From NCBI RefSeq assembly GCF_024295805.1, contig NZ_JANCLX010000003.1, forward strand, positions 367,597 to 431,596: a DNA stretch of 64,000 bases, given 5' to 3'. A program made the position numbers and the translations under genes. The notes below the pieces were generated by a model. The model was not told where the DNA came from. It was given only the letters and a program-made list of their open reading frames with translations, and did no database searches. The stretch is from Streptomyces cucumeris. GTDB lineage: Bacteria > Actinomycetota > Actinomycetes > Streptomycetales > Streptomycetaceae. Of the stretch, positions 37,023 through 44,954 are shown in pieces. Position 1 is the first letter of the stretch. Every line of letters starts with the position of its first letter.

Positions 37023-38251
37023 GACCCCCCGTACGCGTCGGGGTGTTCGGCCTGCTCGGCTCCGGCAACCTCGGCAACGACGGATCGCTGGAAGCCGTGC
37101 TCGGGTATCTGCGCGCCGAGCACCCGGACGCGATCGTGGACGCGCTGTGCGGCGGACCCGAGGTCGTCACGGCCCGGTACGGGATCCCCGCGACCCGGCT
37201 GCACTGGTACCGCGGGGAGTACCGGACCGCGTCCCGTGCGGGCTCGATCGCGGGGAAGGGACTGGGCAAGCTGGTCGACGCGGTCCGCACCGCGGCCTGG
37301 GTGCGCAGGCACGACGTCGTGATCGTGCCGGGCATGGGCGTCCTGGAGGCCACGCTGCCGCTGCGGCCGTGGGGCTTCCCGTACGCGCTGTTCCTGCTCT
37401 GCGCGTCCGGCCGGCTGTTCGGCACCAAGGTCGCGCTGGTCGGCGTCGGCGCCGCCGCGATCCGCGACCGGGCGACCCGGGCCCTGGTGCGCCGGTCCGC
37501 GCGGCTGGCCGCGTACCGGTCGTACCGGGACACCCTGTCCCGTGACGCGATGCGGGAGATGGGCGTGGACACCGCGCGCGACGAGGTCCACCCGGACCTC
37601 GCGTTCGCCCTGCCGACGTCACCGGCGGGGGCGCCCTCGGGCCCGCCGGGCCTGGTCTGTGTCGGTGTCATGGACTTCCACGGTGGCAACGACGACCGCG
37701 CCCGTGCCGAGGAGATCCACCGCCGCTATCTCGACGGCACGATCCGCTTCGTCCGCGCGCTGGCCGAGGAGGGAAGGCCGGTCCGGCTGCTCACCGGTGA
37801 CGCATGCGATGCCACGGTCGTCGCCGCCATCCTCGACGCGGTGGACTCGCCGCTGGTCACCGCTGCCGAGGCGGCCTCGCTGGCCGACCTGATGACGGAG
37901 ATGGCCGCTGCGGACACCGTGGTGGCGACCCGGTACCACAACCTGATCTGTGCGCTGAAGACCGGCACACCCACGCTCGCCCTCACCTACGCGGCGAAGA
38001 GCGACTCGCTCATGGCCCGGATGGGGCTGGACACCTACTGCCACCCGGCCCGCGAGGTCGACGCCGACCGGCTGCTGGAGCAATTCCGGGCGCTGGAGAA
38101 GCGATCGGCCGAGCTGCGGCGGACCCTCAGCGAGCGGAACGCGGCCGTCACCCGCCAACTCGAGCACCACTTCACCGCCTTGACCAAGGCACTCTTCCCG
38201 AAGGCCGCCCAAGCACACGCACACGCACACGCCCGGCAGGAGACATCATGA
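37019..38251 (+). CDS. Polysaccharide pyruvyl transferase family protein
   Basis: 410 aa. The beginning VGVFGLLGSGNLGNDGSLEAVLGYLRAEHPDA and the later VATRYHNLICALKTGTPTLALTYAAKSDSLMARMGL match PF04230 proteins, which transfer pyruvate from phosphoenolpyruvate to a hexose as a ketal and give the polymer a negative charge. The C-terminal tail encodes an Ala-His repeat (AHAHAHA) from GC-rich hexamer repeats, probably without function. AGGAGACATC in the end of this gene is the ribosome site of the next. Start by overlap at ATG 37019. Confidence 0.87.
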   Translation: MRPPVRVGVFGLLGSGNLGNDGSLEAVLGYLRAEHPDAIVDALCGGPEVVTARYGIPATRLHWYRGEYRTASRAGSIAGKGLGKLVDAVRTAAWVRRHDVVIVPGMGVLEATLPLRPWGFPYALFLLCASGRLFGTKVALVGVGAAAIRDRATRALVRRSARLAAYRSYRDTLSRDAMREMGVDTARDEVHPDLAFALPTSPAGAPSGPPGLVCVGVMDFHGGNDDRARAEEIHRRYLDGTIRFVRALAEEGRPVRLLTGDACDATVVAAILDAVDSPLVTAAEAASLADLMTEMAAADTVVATRYHNLICALKTGTPTLALTYAAKSDSLMARMGLDTYCHPAREVDADRLLEQFRALEKRSAELRRTLSERNAAVTRQLEHHFTALTKALFPKAAQAHAHAHARQETS

Positions 38252-38799
38252 AAGCGACCGCGATCCCGGAGATCTCCGGCGCGTACCTCTTCGAACCGAC
38301 CCCGTACGCCGACGAACGCGGCTTCTTCTGCCGCACCTTCGACGCCGACGTGGTCCGCTCGGTGGGCCTGGACCCGGACGCCTTCGTCCAGGACAGCGTG
38401 TCGCGCTCGGTCCGGGGCGTACTGCGCGGTCTGCATCTGCGCTCCGGCGCGGGTGAGGCCAAGCTGGTGCGCTGCTCGTACGGACAGATCTTCGACGTCG
38501 TCATCGATCTGCGGCCGGACTCACCGACGTACCGCAACGTCGCGACCTTCGAGCTGTCCGGTGAGACGCAGAAGACCCTGTACATCCCGGCGGGCTGCGC
38601 ACACGGCTTCCAGGCGCTGACCGACACCGCCGACACCTCGTACCGGATCGACCGCCCGCACGATCCGGCCGAGGATGTGACGATCGCCTTCGACGACCCG
38701 GAACTCGCCATCGCGTGGCCGCTGCCGGCCGTCTCGATGTCGCGGCGGGACCGGGAGGCTCCGCGCCTCGCCGAGGCCCTGAAGCAGAAAGAGAGCTGA
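38248..38799 (+). CDS. rfbC: dTDP-4-dehydrorhamnose 3,5-epimerase-like protein
   Basis: 183 aa, the usual RmlC length, a cupin. Motifs: RGFFCRTFDADVV, DSVSRSVRGVLRGLHLRSG with the catalytic His of RGLH, AKLVRCSYGQIFDVVIDLR, and IPAGCAHGFQALTD. The family epimerises C3 and C5 of a 4-keto-6-deoxyhexose. No RmlA/B/D genes are here, so either a dTDP sugar comes from elsewhere or the enzyme acts on the CDP-linked 4-keto sugar. AGGAGA seven bases upstream fits the ATG start. It overlaps the pyruvyl transferase gene by 4 bp and is followed directly by the aminotransferase gene. Confidence 0.88.
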   Translation: MKATAIPEISGAYLFEPTPYADERGFFCRTFDADVVRSVGLDPDAFVQDSVSRSVRGVLRGLHLRSGAGEAKLVRCSYGQIFDVVIDLRPDSPTYRNVATFELSGETQKTLYIPAGCAHGFQALTDTADTSYRIDRPHDPAEDVTIAFDDPELAIAWPLPAVSMSRRDREAPRLAEALKQKES

Positions 38800-38800
38800 C

Positions 38801-40132
38801 GTGAGCGTGGACACCGAAGAGTTCGGGCTGCCCCGGTCGAAGGCGGCCAACGAGCGGCTGCACGCCCTGATCCCCGGGGGCGCGCACACCTACGCCAAGG
38901 GCGACGACCAGTACCCGGAGAACCTCGCCCCCGTCATCAGCCACGGCCGCGGCGCTCATGTGTGGGACATCGACGGCAACCGCTATATCGAGTACGGCTC
39001 CGGCCTGCGGTCGGTCAGCCTCGGCCACGCCCACCCACGCGTGACCGAGGCGGTGCGGCGGGAACTCGACCGCGGCAGCAACTTCGTCCGGCCGTCCATC
39101 ATGGAGGTCGAGGCCGCGGAACGTTTCCTGGCCACGGTGCCGACCGCCGAGATGGTGAAGTTCGCGAAGAACGGCTCCGACGCCACCACCGCCGCGGTGC
39201 GCCTCGCCCGCGCCGCCACCGGGCGCCCGCGGGTGGCCCTCTGCGCCGACCATCCGTTCTTCTCCGTCGACGACTGGTTCATCGGCACCACGCCGATGTC
39301 CGCGGGCATTCCGGCGGCGACCGGCGAACTCACCGTGACGTTCCCCTACGGGGACCTGACCGCCACGGAGGAACTGCTCACCCGGTACGCCGGGGAGATC
39401 GCCTGCCTGATCCTCGAACCCGCCACCCACACCGAGCCGCCGCCCGGGTATCTCGCGGGCCTGCGTGAGCTGGCCGACCGGCACGGGTGCGTACTGATCT
39501 TCGATGAGATGATCACCGGCTTCCGCTGGTCCGAGGCGGGCGCGCAGGGCCTGTACGGCGCCGTCCCCGACCTCTCCACGTTCGGCAAGGCGCTGGGCAA
39601 CGGATTCGCCGTCTCCGCGCTGGCCGGACGGCGCGATCTGATGGAGCGGGGCGGGCTGCGCCACTCCGGCGAGCGGGTGTTCCTGCTGTCCACCACGCAC
39701 GGCGCGGAAACGCACTCGCTGGCCGCCGCGATGGCCGTGCAGACCACGTATGCCGAGGAGGGCATCACCGCGCGGCTGCACACCCTCGGCGAACGGCTGG
39801 CGGCCGGTGTGCGCGACGCCGCGGCCAGTATGGGCGTCGGCGACCACATCGTCGTCCGGGGCCGGGCCAGCAACCTGGTCTTCGCCACCCTCGACGAGAA
39901 CCGGCAGCCGTCACAGCACTACCGCACCCTGTTCCTGCGACAACTCCTCGCGGGCGGGGTGCTGGCCCCGTCGTTCGTGGTGAGCAGCGCGCTCGACGAC
40001 GCCGACATCGACCACACCGTCGATGTGGTGGCCCAAGCGTGTGCGGTGTACCGGAAGGCGCTGGACGCCGCCGACCCCACGCCGTGGCTGGGCGGACGGC
40101 CGGTGAGGCCGGTCTTCCGCCGACTGGCCTGA
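38801..40132 (+). CDS. Class III aminotransferase, glutamate-1-semialdehyde aminomutase-like
   Basis: 443 aa. PLP fold type I: IPGGAHTYAKGDDQYPENLAPVISHGRGAHVWDIDGNRYIEYGSGL at the N-terminus, EPATHTEPPPGYLAGLRELADRHGCVLIFDEMITGFRW, and FGKALGNGFAVSA with the PLP Lys at 263. The family name comes from HemL, but in sugar clusters these enzymes aminate keto sugars or make an amino-acid substituent. As the last EPS gene its job is probably to form an amino group on the modified sugar; not proven. GTG start. The gene ends 7 bp before the stop of the convergent PAP2 gene. Confidence 0.88.
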   Translation: MSVDTEEFGLPRSKAANERLHALIPGGAHTYAKGDDQYPENLAPVISHGRGAHVWDIDGNRYIEYGSGLRSVSLGHAHPRVTEAVRRELDRGSNFVRPSIMEVEAAERFLATVPTAEMVKFAKNGSDATTAAVRLARAATGRPRVALCADHPFFSVDDWFIGTTPMSAGIPAATGELTVTFPYGDLTATEELLTRYAGEIACLILEPATHTEPPPGYLAGLRELADRHGCVLIFDEMITGFRWSEAGAQGLYGAVPDLSTFGKALGNGFAVSALAGRRDLMERGGLRHSGERVFLLSTTHGAETHSLAAAMAVQTTYAEEGITARLHTLGERLAAGVRDAAASMGVGDHIVVRGRASNLVFATLDENRQPSQHYRTLFLRQLLAGGVLAPSFVVSSALDDADIDHTVDVVAQACAVYRKALDAADPTPWLGGRPVRPVFRRLA

Positions 40133-40139
40133 GGCGATG

Positions 40140-40865
40140 TCAGCGGCCCTCCCACCGAACGTCGTCGGCGACCCGGTCGACCACCCACGCGGTGGCCGGT
40201 ACCACCGCCAGCGCGGTGCACCAGCCGCCGAGGACGTCGGTCGGGTAGTGCGCCCCCAGGGCGACCTGCGCCCATCCCATCGCGGCACCGGCCACCAGCG
40301 CGACGGCGAGCACCAGTGATGTGCCGGCCACCCTGCCGAGGCCGAACCGGCCGGTGGCGAGCAGCGCCACCGCGAGGGCGAGCGCGGTGAGGAAGGCGGT
40401 GTGCCCGCTCGGGTAGGACAGGTTGTCGTCGCCGTGGATGGTGCGCCCCATCAGATGCTTGAGCAGTGTGGTCGCCCCCACGGCCATCCCGACGGCGCCG
40501 ACGATGAACACCGCCGCGCGAGGACGCCGCAGCAGCAGACAGCCCGCCACGGCGGCCGGCACCAGCATCGCCGCCCCGGCGGGCTCCCCCCAGAAGTCCA
40601 TCGCCAGCGCGACGTTCCGCCACGGCCCGCGCACACTGTCCGCCGTCGGCTCGACGATCCACCGGTCCACCGTGCCGGGCTCGCTCTGCCCGGCGAACAG
40701 CACCCCGAGCACGACGACCACCAGCGCGGCCAGAGCCGCGATCATCCCGAGCCACGCACGCGGCGCCGGGGCCAGGCCGGCGGACCCCGACGGCCTGCCG
40801 CCCCCGGTCGGCTGTCGGTGTTCCGGATGAGGGTGCGGCTTCTCAGCCGACCGGTGGGCAGCCAT
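40140..40865 (-). CDS. PAP2-superfamily membrane phosphatase
   Basis: 241 aa with about six hydrophobic helices. Phosphatase motifs are KHLMGRTIHGDDNLSYPSGHTAF (K-x-RP-like, then PSGH) and AQVALGAHYPTDVLGG (the last motif, with SR replaced by AQ before the His). PAP2 enzymes remove phosphate from lipids such as undecaprenyl pyrophosphate or phosphatidic acid. Recycling of carrier lipid for the adjacent EPS pathway is possible, but transcription is convergent. The ATG at 40865 gives a cytoplasmic Pro/His-rich tail of ~35 residues before the first helix. Confidence 0.85.
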   Translation of the reverse strand: MAAHRSAEKPHPHPEHRQPTGGGRPSGSAGLAPAPRAWLGMIAALAALVVVVLGVLFAGQSEPGTVDRWIVEPTADSVRGPWRNVALAMDFWGEPAGAAMLVPAAVAGCLLLRRPRAAVFIVGAVGMAVGATTLLKHLMGRTIHGDDNLSYPSGHTAFLTALALAVALLATGRFGLGRVAGTSLVLAVALVAGAAMGWAQVALGAHYPTDVLGGWCTALAVVPATAWVVDRVADDVRWEGR

Positions 40866-40949
40866 ACATCAGCGCCTTCCTGTTCCCCTGCTCCAGGCCC
40901 TCTTGAAGACCACGCACGACTGGACGTATATGTCGGGGCTTGTCGTGCC

Positions 40950-42377
40950 TCAAGTCTCCCATGATGACGGGATGTTGGCCGGTCGTTGCCGGGGCTGCCC
41001 GTCCGATCCGGGGAACGAGTGGAAGATGCCCTGCGGGTCGTGTACGGCCCGCAGGGCTTGCAGCCTCTCCCAGTTCGCCGACGCGAAGGAGCGGACACTG
41101 CGCGACGGGTCGCGATCGAGATCGGCCTCACCCACGTAGTGGCCGTGGGCGAGGGGTCCGAGGGTGGTGGTGAGGGCGCTCAGCCACTCTCGGTTCCGCT
41201 GGTCGGCGGTCTCGTCGGCCCAGATCGCATACGGCAGGACCAGAGTCTTCCCGGCCATCGAGAAGGCGGCGTCGGGCAGGCGACCGCCGTGGAGGGACGG
41301 TGGCGAGGGGCAGACGAGGATGACCGACTCATCGGATGGCGCGTCGGCTGCCGCCCGGGCGATGTGGTGGAGGAGATCCCCTACGGGTGCGTCGGACCAC
41401 AGCGCGTCTCCGCTGTAGCGTCGGCCGTCCGGCAGGAGTGGCGGACTCGCGTCGAGCAGTCCGGGCAGTGTGGTCGTCGCGCTGGGGGCCCTGGCCGCCC
41501 CGGTCTCGGCCATGAGCTGATGGAAGACCTGGTGGAGTGAGCCGTCGGCCTCGCCGGCCGAGTCGCCGAACGCGATGGCGCCGACCTCGAGGCTGCCGGT
41601 CCCGCCGAGGGAGCCGGTGGCCGGGGCGTTCGCGCGTATCAGCACCCGTAGCTCCACCGAGTCCGGGAGGACCGGTGCGACCCGGTCGAGCCAGGCACCC
41701 ACAGCCGGGGCCGCTGTCAGTGGATGGACCGTGGAACTGGTCCGGATGGCCGGTGGTGCGGGATACAGCCGCACCGTGAACCGGGTCGCGACACCGAAGA
41801 AGCCGGTTCCCGCCCCCCGGGCCGCCCAGAACAGATCGGCGTTGTGGTGGGCATCAGCAGTGACCACCTCACCTGCAGAGGTGACGAGTTCCAGTGATTC
41901 CAGACTGGAACAGGCGGGGCCCCAGGTGCCGAGATTCCATCCCAGCCCGCCCGCGAGCAGATACCCGCCGAGGGCCACAGTGGCGCAGTGCCCCACGGGA
42001 AAGGCCAGCCCGTGCTCGGCCAGCGCCGTGGCGAGGTCCAGCGCCGTGACGCCGGGCTCCAGGGTGGCCGTGCGCTGTCGCGGGTCGATCGAGACCTCAC
42101 GCATCCGGGAGAGGTCGATGAGCAGCCCGCCCTCCCGCAAGGCCGAGCCCCACAGACTGTGGCCACCTGCCCGGACCGCGACCTTCATTCCCCGGCCGCG
42201 GGCGTAGTCCATCGCCGCGCTGACATCCTGCTCCGATGCGGCCTGCACGATGAGGTCCGGGCCACGGTCGGGCTTTCGGGCGTTCCACACCGCGTCGCGC
42301 CGAGCGGTCTCGTAGCCGGCTTCGCCGCACCACAGTTCCCGGCCGCGGCTGTCCGGGGGAAGGAGTGTGCTGCTCAT
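40950..42377 (-). CDS. FAD-linked oxidase with BBE domain (berberine-bridge-like)
   Basis: 475 aa. FAD-binding PCMH domain (about 35-200) with VRAGGHSLWGSALREGGLLIDLSRM, whose His binds FAD, and VGHCATVALGGYLLAGGLGWNLGTWG with a Cys in the second attachment motif, so the flavin may be bound twice. The last ~40 residues (NWERLQALRAVHDPQGIFH) are the BBE domain. No signal peptide, so cytoplasmic. The substrate is not known. It ends a five-gene minus-strand run with a deaminase, FolE, QueD and a small protein, which points to oxidation of a pterin-like compound, an inference. Confidence 0.9.
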   Translation of the reverse strand: MSSTLLPPDSRGRELWCGEAGYETARRDAVWNARKPDRGPDLIVQAASEQDVSAAMDYARGRGMKVAVRAGGHSLWGSALREGGLLIDLSRMREVSIDPRQRTATLEPGVTALDLATALAEHGLAFPVGHCATVALGGYLLAGGLGWNLGTWGPACSSLESLELVTSAGEVVTADAHHNADLFWAARGAGTGFFGVATRFTVRLYPAPPAIRTSSTVHPLTAAPAVGAWLDRVAPVLPDSVELRVLIRANAPATGSLGGTGSLEVGAIAFGDSAGEADGSLHQVFHQLMAETGAARAPSATTTLPGLLDASPPLLPDGRRYSGDALWSDAPVGDLLHHIARAAADAPSDESVILVCPSPPSLHGGRLPDAAFSMAGKTLVLPYAIWADETADQRNREWLSALTTTLGPLAHGHYVGEADLDRDPSRSVRSFASANWERLQALRAVHDPQGIFHSFPGSDGQPRQRPANIPSSWET

Positions 42378-42452
42378 AGCGCGCGGGATCTCCTCAGCAT
42401 GTCAGCATGCGCGTGGGTGTTCTTGCGTCACCGTTCCTGCCTGGTCCGGACA

Positions 42453-42926
42453 TCAGCAGACGGGAACGGTCTCCAGTCCGGCGAAGACAGCCCGTCCCTC
42501 TTCCCGCAGGACATCGCCGATGATCTCGATCCCCGCTTCGGCGAGTGCGGTCAGATGCTCCGGGGCGTTGGCCAATTGGCGGATGCCGCAGGCTTGGGCG
42601 TCGGCCACCCGTGCCGCATACACGATCCGGGATACACCGGCCCAGAAGCACGCGGCCAGACACATCGGGCACGGTTCACAGGAGGTGAAGACCGTCGCGC
42701 CGGCCAGGTCGATCCGGTCGAGCGCCCGGCAGGCTTCCCGGAGCGCGTTGACTTCGGCGTGCCGTGTGACGTCCTGATCGGCGAACACCGTGTTGTGTGC
42801 GGCGGAGATGACCTGCCCCGCCACGACGACGCAGGCCCCGAAAGGCAACTGGTCGGCCCGGATGGCGCTGTGTGCCTGATCGAGCGCGATGCGCATGAGG
42901 CTGGTGTCCTCATCGGAATACGACAT
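42453..42926 (-). CDS. CMP/dCMP-type nucleobase deaminase (guanine or pterin deaminase-like)
   Basis: 157 aa. Zinc-dependent deaminase fold: TRHAEVNALREA (His and catalytic Glu) near residue 60 and TSCEPCPMCLAACFWAG near 88 with the two Cys ligands. The closest-looking subgroup is the short GuaD/TadA-like nucleoside deaminases. In this gene setting guanine or pterin deamination is possible. The ATG at 42926 has GGAG six bases upstream; the ATG at 42941 would overlap the preceding gene and has none. It starts 1 bp after the folE stop. Confidence 0.85.
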   Translation of the reverse strand: MSYSDEDTSLMRIALDQAHSAIRADQLPFGACVVVAGQVISAAHNTVFADQDVTRHAEVNALREACRALDRIDLAGATVFTSCEPCPMCLAACFWAGVSRIVYAARVADAQACGIRQLANAPEHLTALAEAGIEIIGDVLREEGRAVFAGLETVPVC

Positions 42927-42927
42927 C

Positions 42928-43575
42928 TCAACTCCGCTCATATCGCGCGCCGGCCGGAGCGACCAGGTGCAGGAATTCCGAGCGTGCGGGGCCGGTCTCC
43001 AGCAGCCCGCGGAAGGAGGAGGTGTAGGTCGACGAGCACTGCTTCTCCACACCCCGCATCATCATGCACATATGGGATGCGACCACGACGACTCCGACAC
43101 CGGCCGGGGCGAGGGCCACGTCGAGCGCGTCCGCGATCTGTTCGGTGAGGCGCTCCTGGACCTGGAGGCGATGGGCGAACATGTCGACCAGCCGCGGGAG
43201 TTTGGAGAGCCCGACAACCCTTCCGGTGGGGAGGTAGGCGATGTGTGCGCGGCCGAAGAACGGCAGCATGTGGTGCTCGCACTGCGAGTAGAACTCGATG
43301 TCGCGGACGACCACCAGATTGTGGGTGTCCTCCTCGAATATCGCGTCCCCGATGACGTCGGAGACCTTGACGCCGTACCCCTCCGTGAGGAACTGCATCG
43401 CCTTGCGCACCCGCTCAGGAGTCTTTCTCAGACCCTCCCGTTCCACATCCTCACCGATCAAGCCGATCAGCTCACGCACGAGCGTCTCGATCTGCCGGTT
43501 CCCGTCGTCGATACCGTTCGACAGCCCGCTCTCCGCACCCAGTTGCACCACTGGGTCGTTGGCGACTGATGTCAT
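42928..43575 (-). CDS. folE: GTP cyclohydrolase I
   Basis: 215 aa, standard length. It turns GTP into 7,8-dihydroneopterin triphosphate, the start of folate, biopterin and 7-deazapurine routes. Signatures: ETLVRELIGLIGEDVEREGLRKTPERVRKAM, DIEFYSQCEHHMLPFFGRAHIAYLP with the zinc Cys and His, and GLSKLPRLVDMFAHRLQVQERLTEQIADAL; the zinc Cys near the end is in MMMRGVEKQCSSTYTSSFRG. GAGGAGGG upstream supports ATG 43575. It is probably a second, specialised copy, since it lies among QueD-type genes rather than folate genes. Confidence 0.95.
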   Translation of the reverse strand: MTSVANDPVVQLGAESGLSNGIDDGNRQIETLVRELIGLIGEDVEREGLRKTPERVRKAMQFLTEGYGVKVSDVIGDAIFEEDTHNLVVVRDIEFYSQCEHHMLPFFGRAHIAYLPTGRVVGLSKLPRLVDMFAHRLQVQERLTEQIADALDVALAPAGVGVVVVASHMCMMMRGVEKQCSSTYTSSFRGLLETGPARSEFLHLVAPAGARYERS

Positions 43576-43624
43576 CGTGCCCTCCTCGGATGGAATGCGA
43601 AGTCCATGCCGCGTCCTACGCGTC

Positions 43625-44101
43625 CTACGGAACGGGTCGGTAGGACGCGGCATTGACGTGTGTTTCGGACACCTTGACCTGGGTGATCGACGCACCGCTG
43701 GCATGGGAGATCGATTCCAGGGTTGCCCGGGCCACGCGGAACACCAGCTCGGCAACGTTCTCCACGGTGGGAGCTGTCAGATCCGCCGCCAGCTTCTCGG
43801 CATCGGTGGGATCGTCCTGCGCTCCGAACCGGAAGATCTTGCACTTCTCCTCGCCGAGTGCGCCGACGAGGGGGTCAGCGGCACCCAGCATGGTGCCGTG
43901 GTCGAGCCATGTGTCGATCCACGTCCTGATCCCGGCTTTGAAGTCGCCGAACTCGGCCACGGTGCCGCGGTCGGTCCGCGGTGCGGACACCGTGACCTCA
44001 CACCACCAGGAATGACCGTGGAGGTTCGTGCACTTACCGCCGAGATGGGGCAGTCGATGAGCTGTCTCGAAGTTGTGGCGAACGGTTACCGAGTGCGTCA
44101 T
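43625..44101 (-). CDS. queD: 6-carboxytetrahydropterin synthase-like protein (QueD/PTPS family)
   Basis: 158 aa. HNFETAHRLPHLGGKCTNLHGHSWWCEV holds the zinc His residues, the HGH motif and the catalytic Cys in GGKC. Later parts TVENVAELVFRVA and VKVSETHVNAASY complete the family pattern. The enzyme uses dihydroneopterin triphosphate from FolE to make a carboxy- or pyruvoyl-tetrahydropterin. No QueE or QueC is in the window, so the product may feed another pathway. GGAGG five bases before the ATG at 44101 decides the start; a GTG two codons earlier is less likely. Confidence 0.9.
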   Translation of the reverse strand: MTHSVTVRHNFETAHRLPHLGGKCTNLHGHSWWCEVTVSAPRTDRGTVAEFGDFKAGIRTWIDTWLDHGTMLGAADPLVGALGEEKCKIFRFGAQDDPTDAEKLAADLTAPTVENVAELVFRVARATLESISHASGASITQVKVSETHVNAASYRPVP

Positions 44102-44224
44102 GCGCACCTCCGTACGGTGTCAGTCGGCCGGAGAGGCCGCGATGTGGTGGGGGTGCGCACGTGCATCGGGACCGACGCCGACGGGAGCCCACCTGTACTC
44201 GACCCGTCGCGCAGGCACCGCGAC

Positions 44225-44596
44225 TCAGTCGGCGACGCTCCAGGTGACCCTGGCTCCGCCCTCGTCGACCACCGCCACAGCGGTCTCCAGCACGGGCAGT
44301 CCCTTGCCGATCAGGTAGTCGCCGAGCTCCCGCGCCACGGCCTCGCATGACGCCGAGCCCAACTCCCGCTCCCCGGCGCCCCACCACTGCCGCAACTCCT
44401 CCGCCAGATCCATGAACTCGATATCGCGGTCGTCATGACGGACCAGGACGTCCGCGCGCACACGGAAGACATGCCGATGCCGGCTGGCGAGATGAGAGCG
44501 CGCGGGCGGTGCGGCCGGGTAGCGGTGGTAGCCGGGCAGACGTTCCTCCACCCACACCGACGACCTCACGGCGCGACCCGGCAGTGCATCGGTCAT
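44225..44596 (-). CDS. Small conserved protein resembling a divergent QueD/PTPS-like fold
   Basis: 123 aa. It has VWVEERLPGYHRYPAAP, then SHLASRHRHVFRVRADVLVRHDDRDIEFMDLAEEL, and SCEAVARELGDYL. The spacing HRH plus an acidic segment resembles the HGH region and the (T/S)xE-N-A region of QueD, and His24, His40 and His42 could form a zinc site, but the catalytic Cys of GKC is absent. Similar short proteins of unknown function occur in phages and bacteria. It leads the pterin-type operon, 124 bp before queD. The call is a fold guess, not a function. Confidence 0.7.
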   Translation of the reverse strand: MTDALPGRAVRSSVWVEERLPGYHRYPAAPPARSHLASRHRHVFRVRADVLVRHDDRDIEFMDLAEELRQWWGAGERELGSASCEAVARELGDYLIGKGLPVLETAVAVVDEGGARVTWSVAD

Positions 44597-44617
44597 CGCG
44601 AATTCCCCAATCAGCCG

Positions 44618-44633
44618 TGCGACATGTGTCGCA
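44618..44633. promoter_or_regulatory. Palindrome upstream of the pterin-type operon
   Basis: A 16-bp near-perfect palindrome (TGCGACA, TG, TGTCGCA) lies 22 bp before the start of the first gene of the minus-strand operon. It could be an operator. No regulator gene adjoins it except the GlxA-family protein to the right. Confidence 0.35.
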
Positions 44634-44954
44634 GGAGGGTCGATTCCTCGCCATCAAGCTGCGAGCCGAACTGGATGATGGTGACTGATTCCCATCGGTT
44701 CAGCCTTCGCCTCGGTGACCCGGAGCGGCTCATCAGGTACACACGACCGCGTCCCGCCGGGTGACGACGTCCCGCGTCCACCGCGATCCGCGGCAACGTC
44801 GCCGCCGTGACCTGCGGTGTCGCGGGATTCCGCATCGCCGTGCCACCTGGCGGGCCCGCCACCGCGGACACTCCGGACAGCGTGTCCCGGGACGTTGCCG
44901 ACACATGTGAGGGGTGCTTGAACAGTGGGGTTCTTTCTAGGATTTACCGCCGCC
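44634..44954. other. Intergenic stretch without a gene
   Basis: About 320 bp between the pterin-type operon and the GlxA-family gene. Short frames here lack family similarity. A slightly AT-rich patch at 44920-44945 before the GlxA stop suggests a terminator or decayed sequence rather than a gene. Confidence 0.5.

Noticed and set aside
38195..38240. ACACGC/CACACG repeats as a regulatory site
   Set aside because: They encode the Ala-His tail of the pyruvyl transferase and are a simple hexamer expansion.
43653..44015. Plus-strand frames over queD and folE
   Set aside because: The conserved FolE and QueD motifs are unambiguous on the minus strand.
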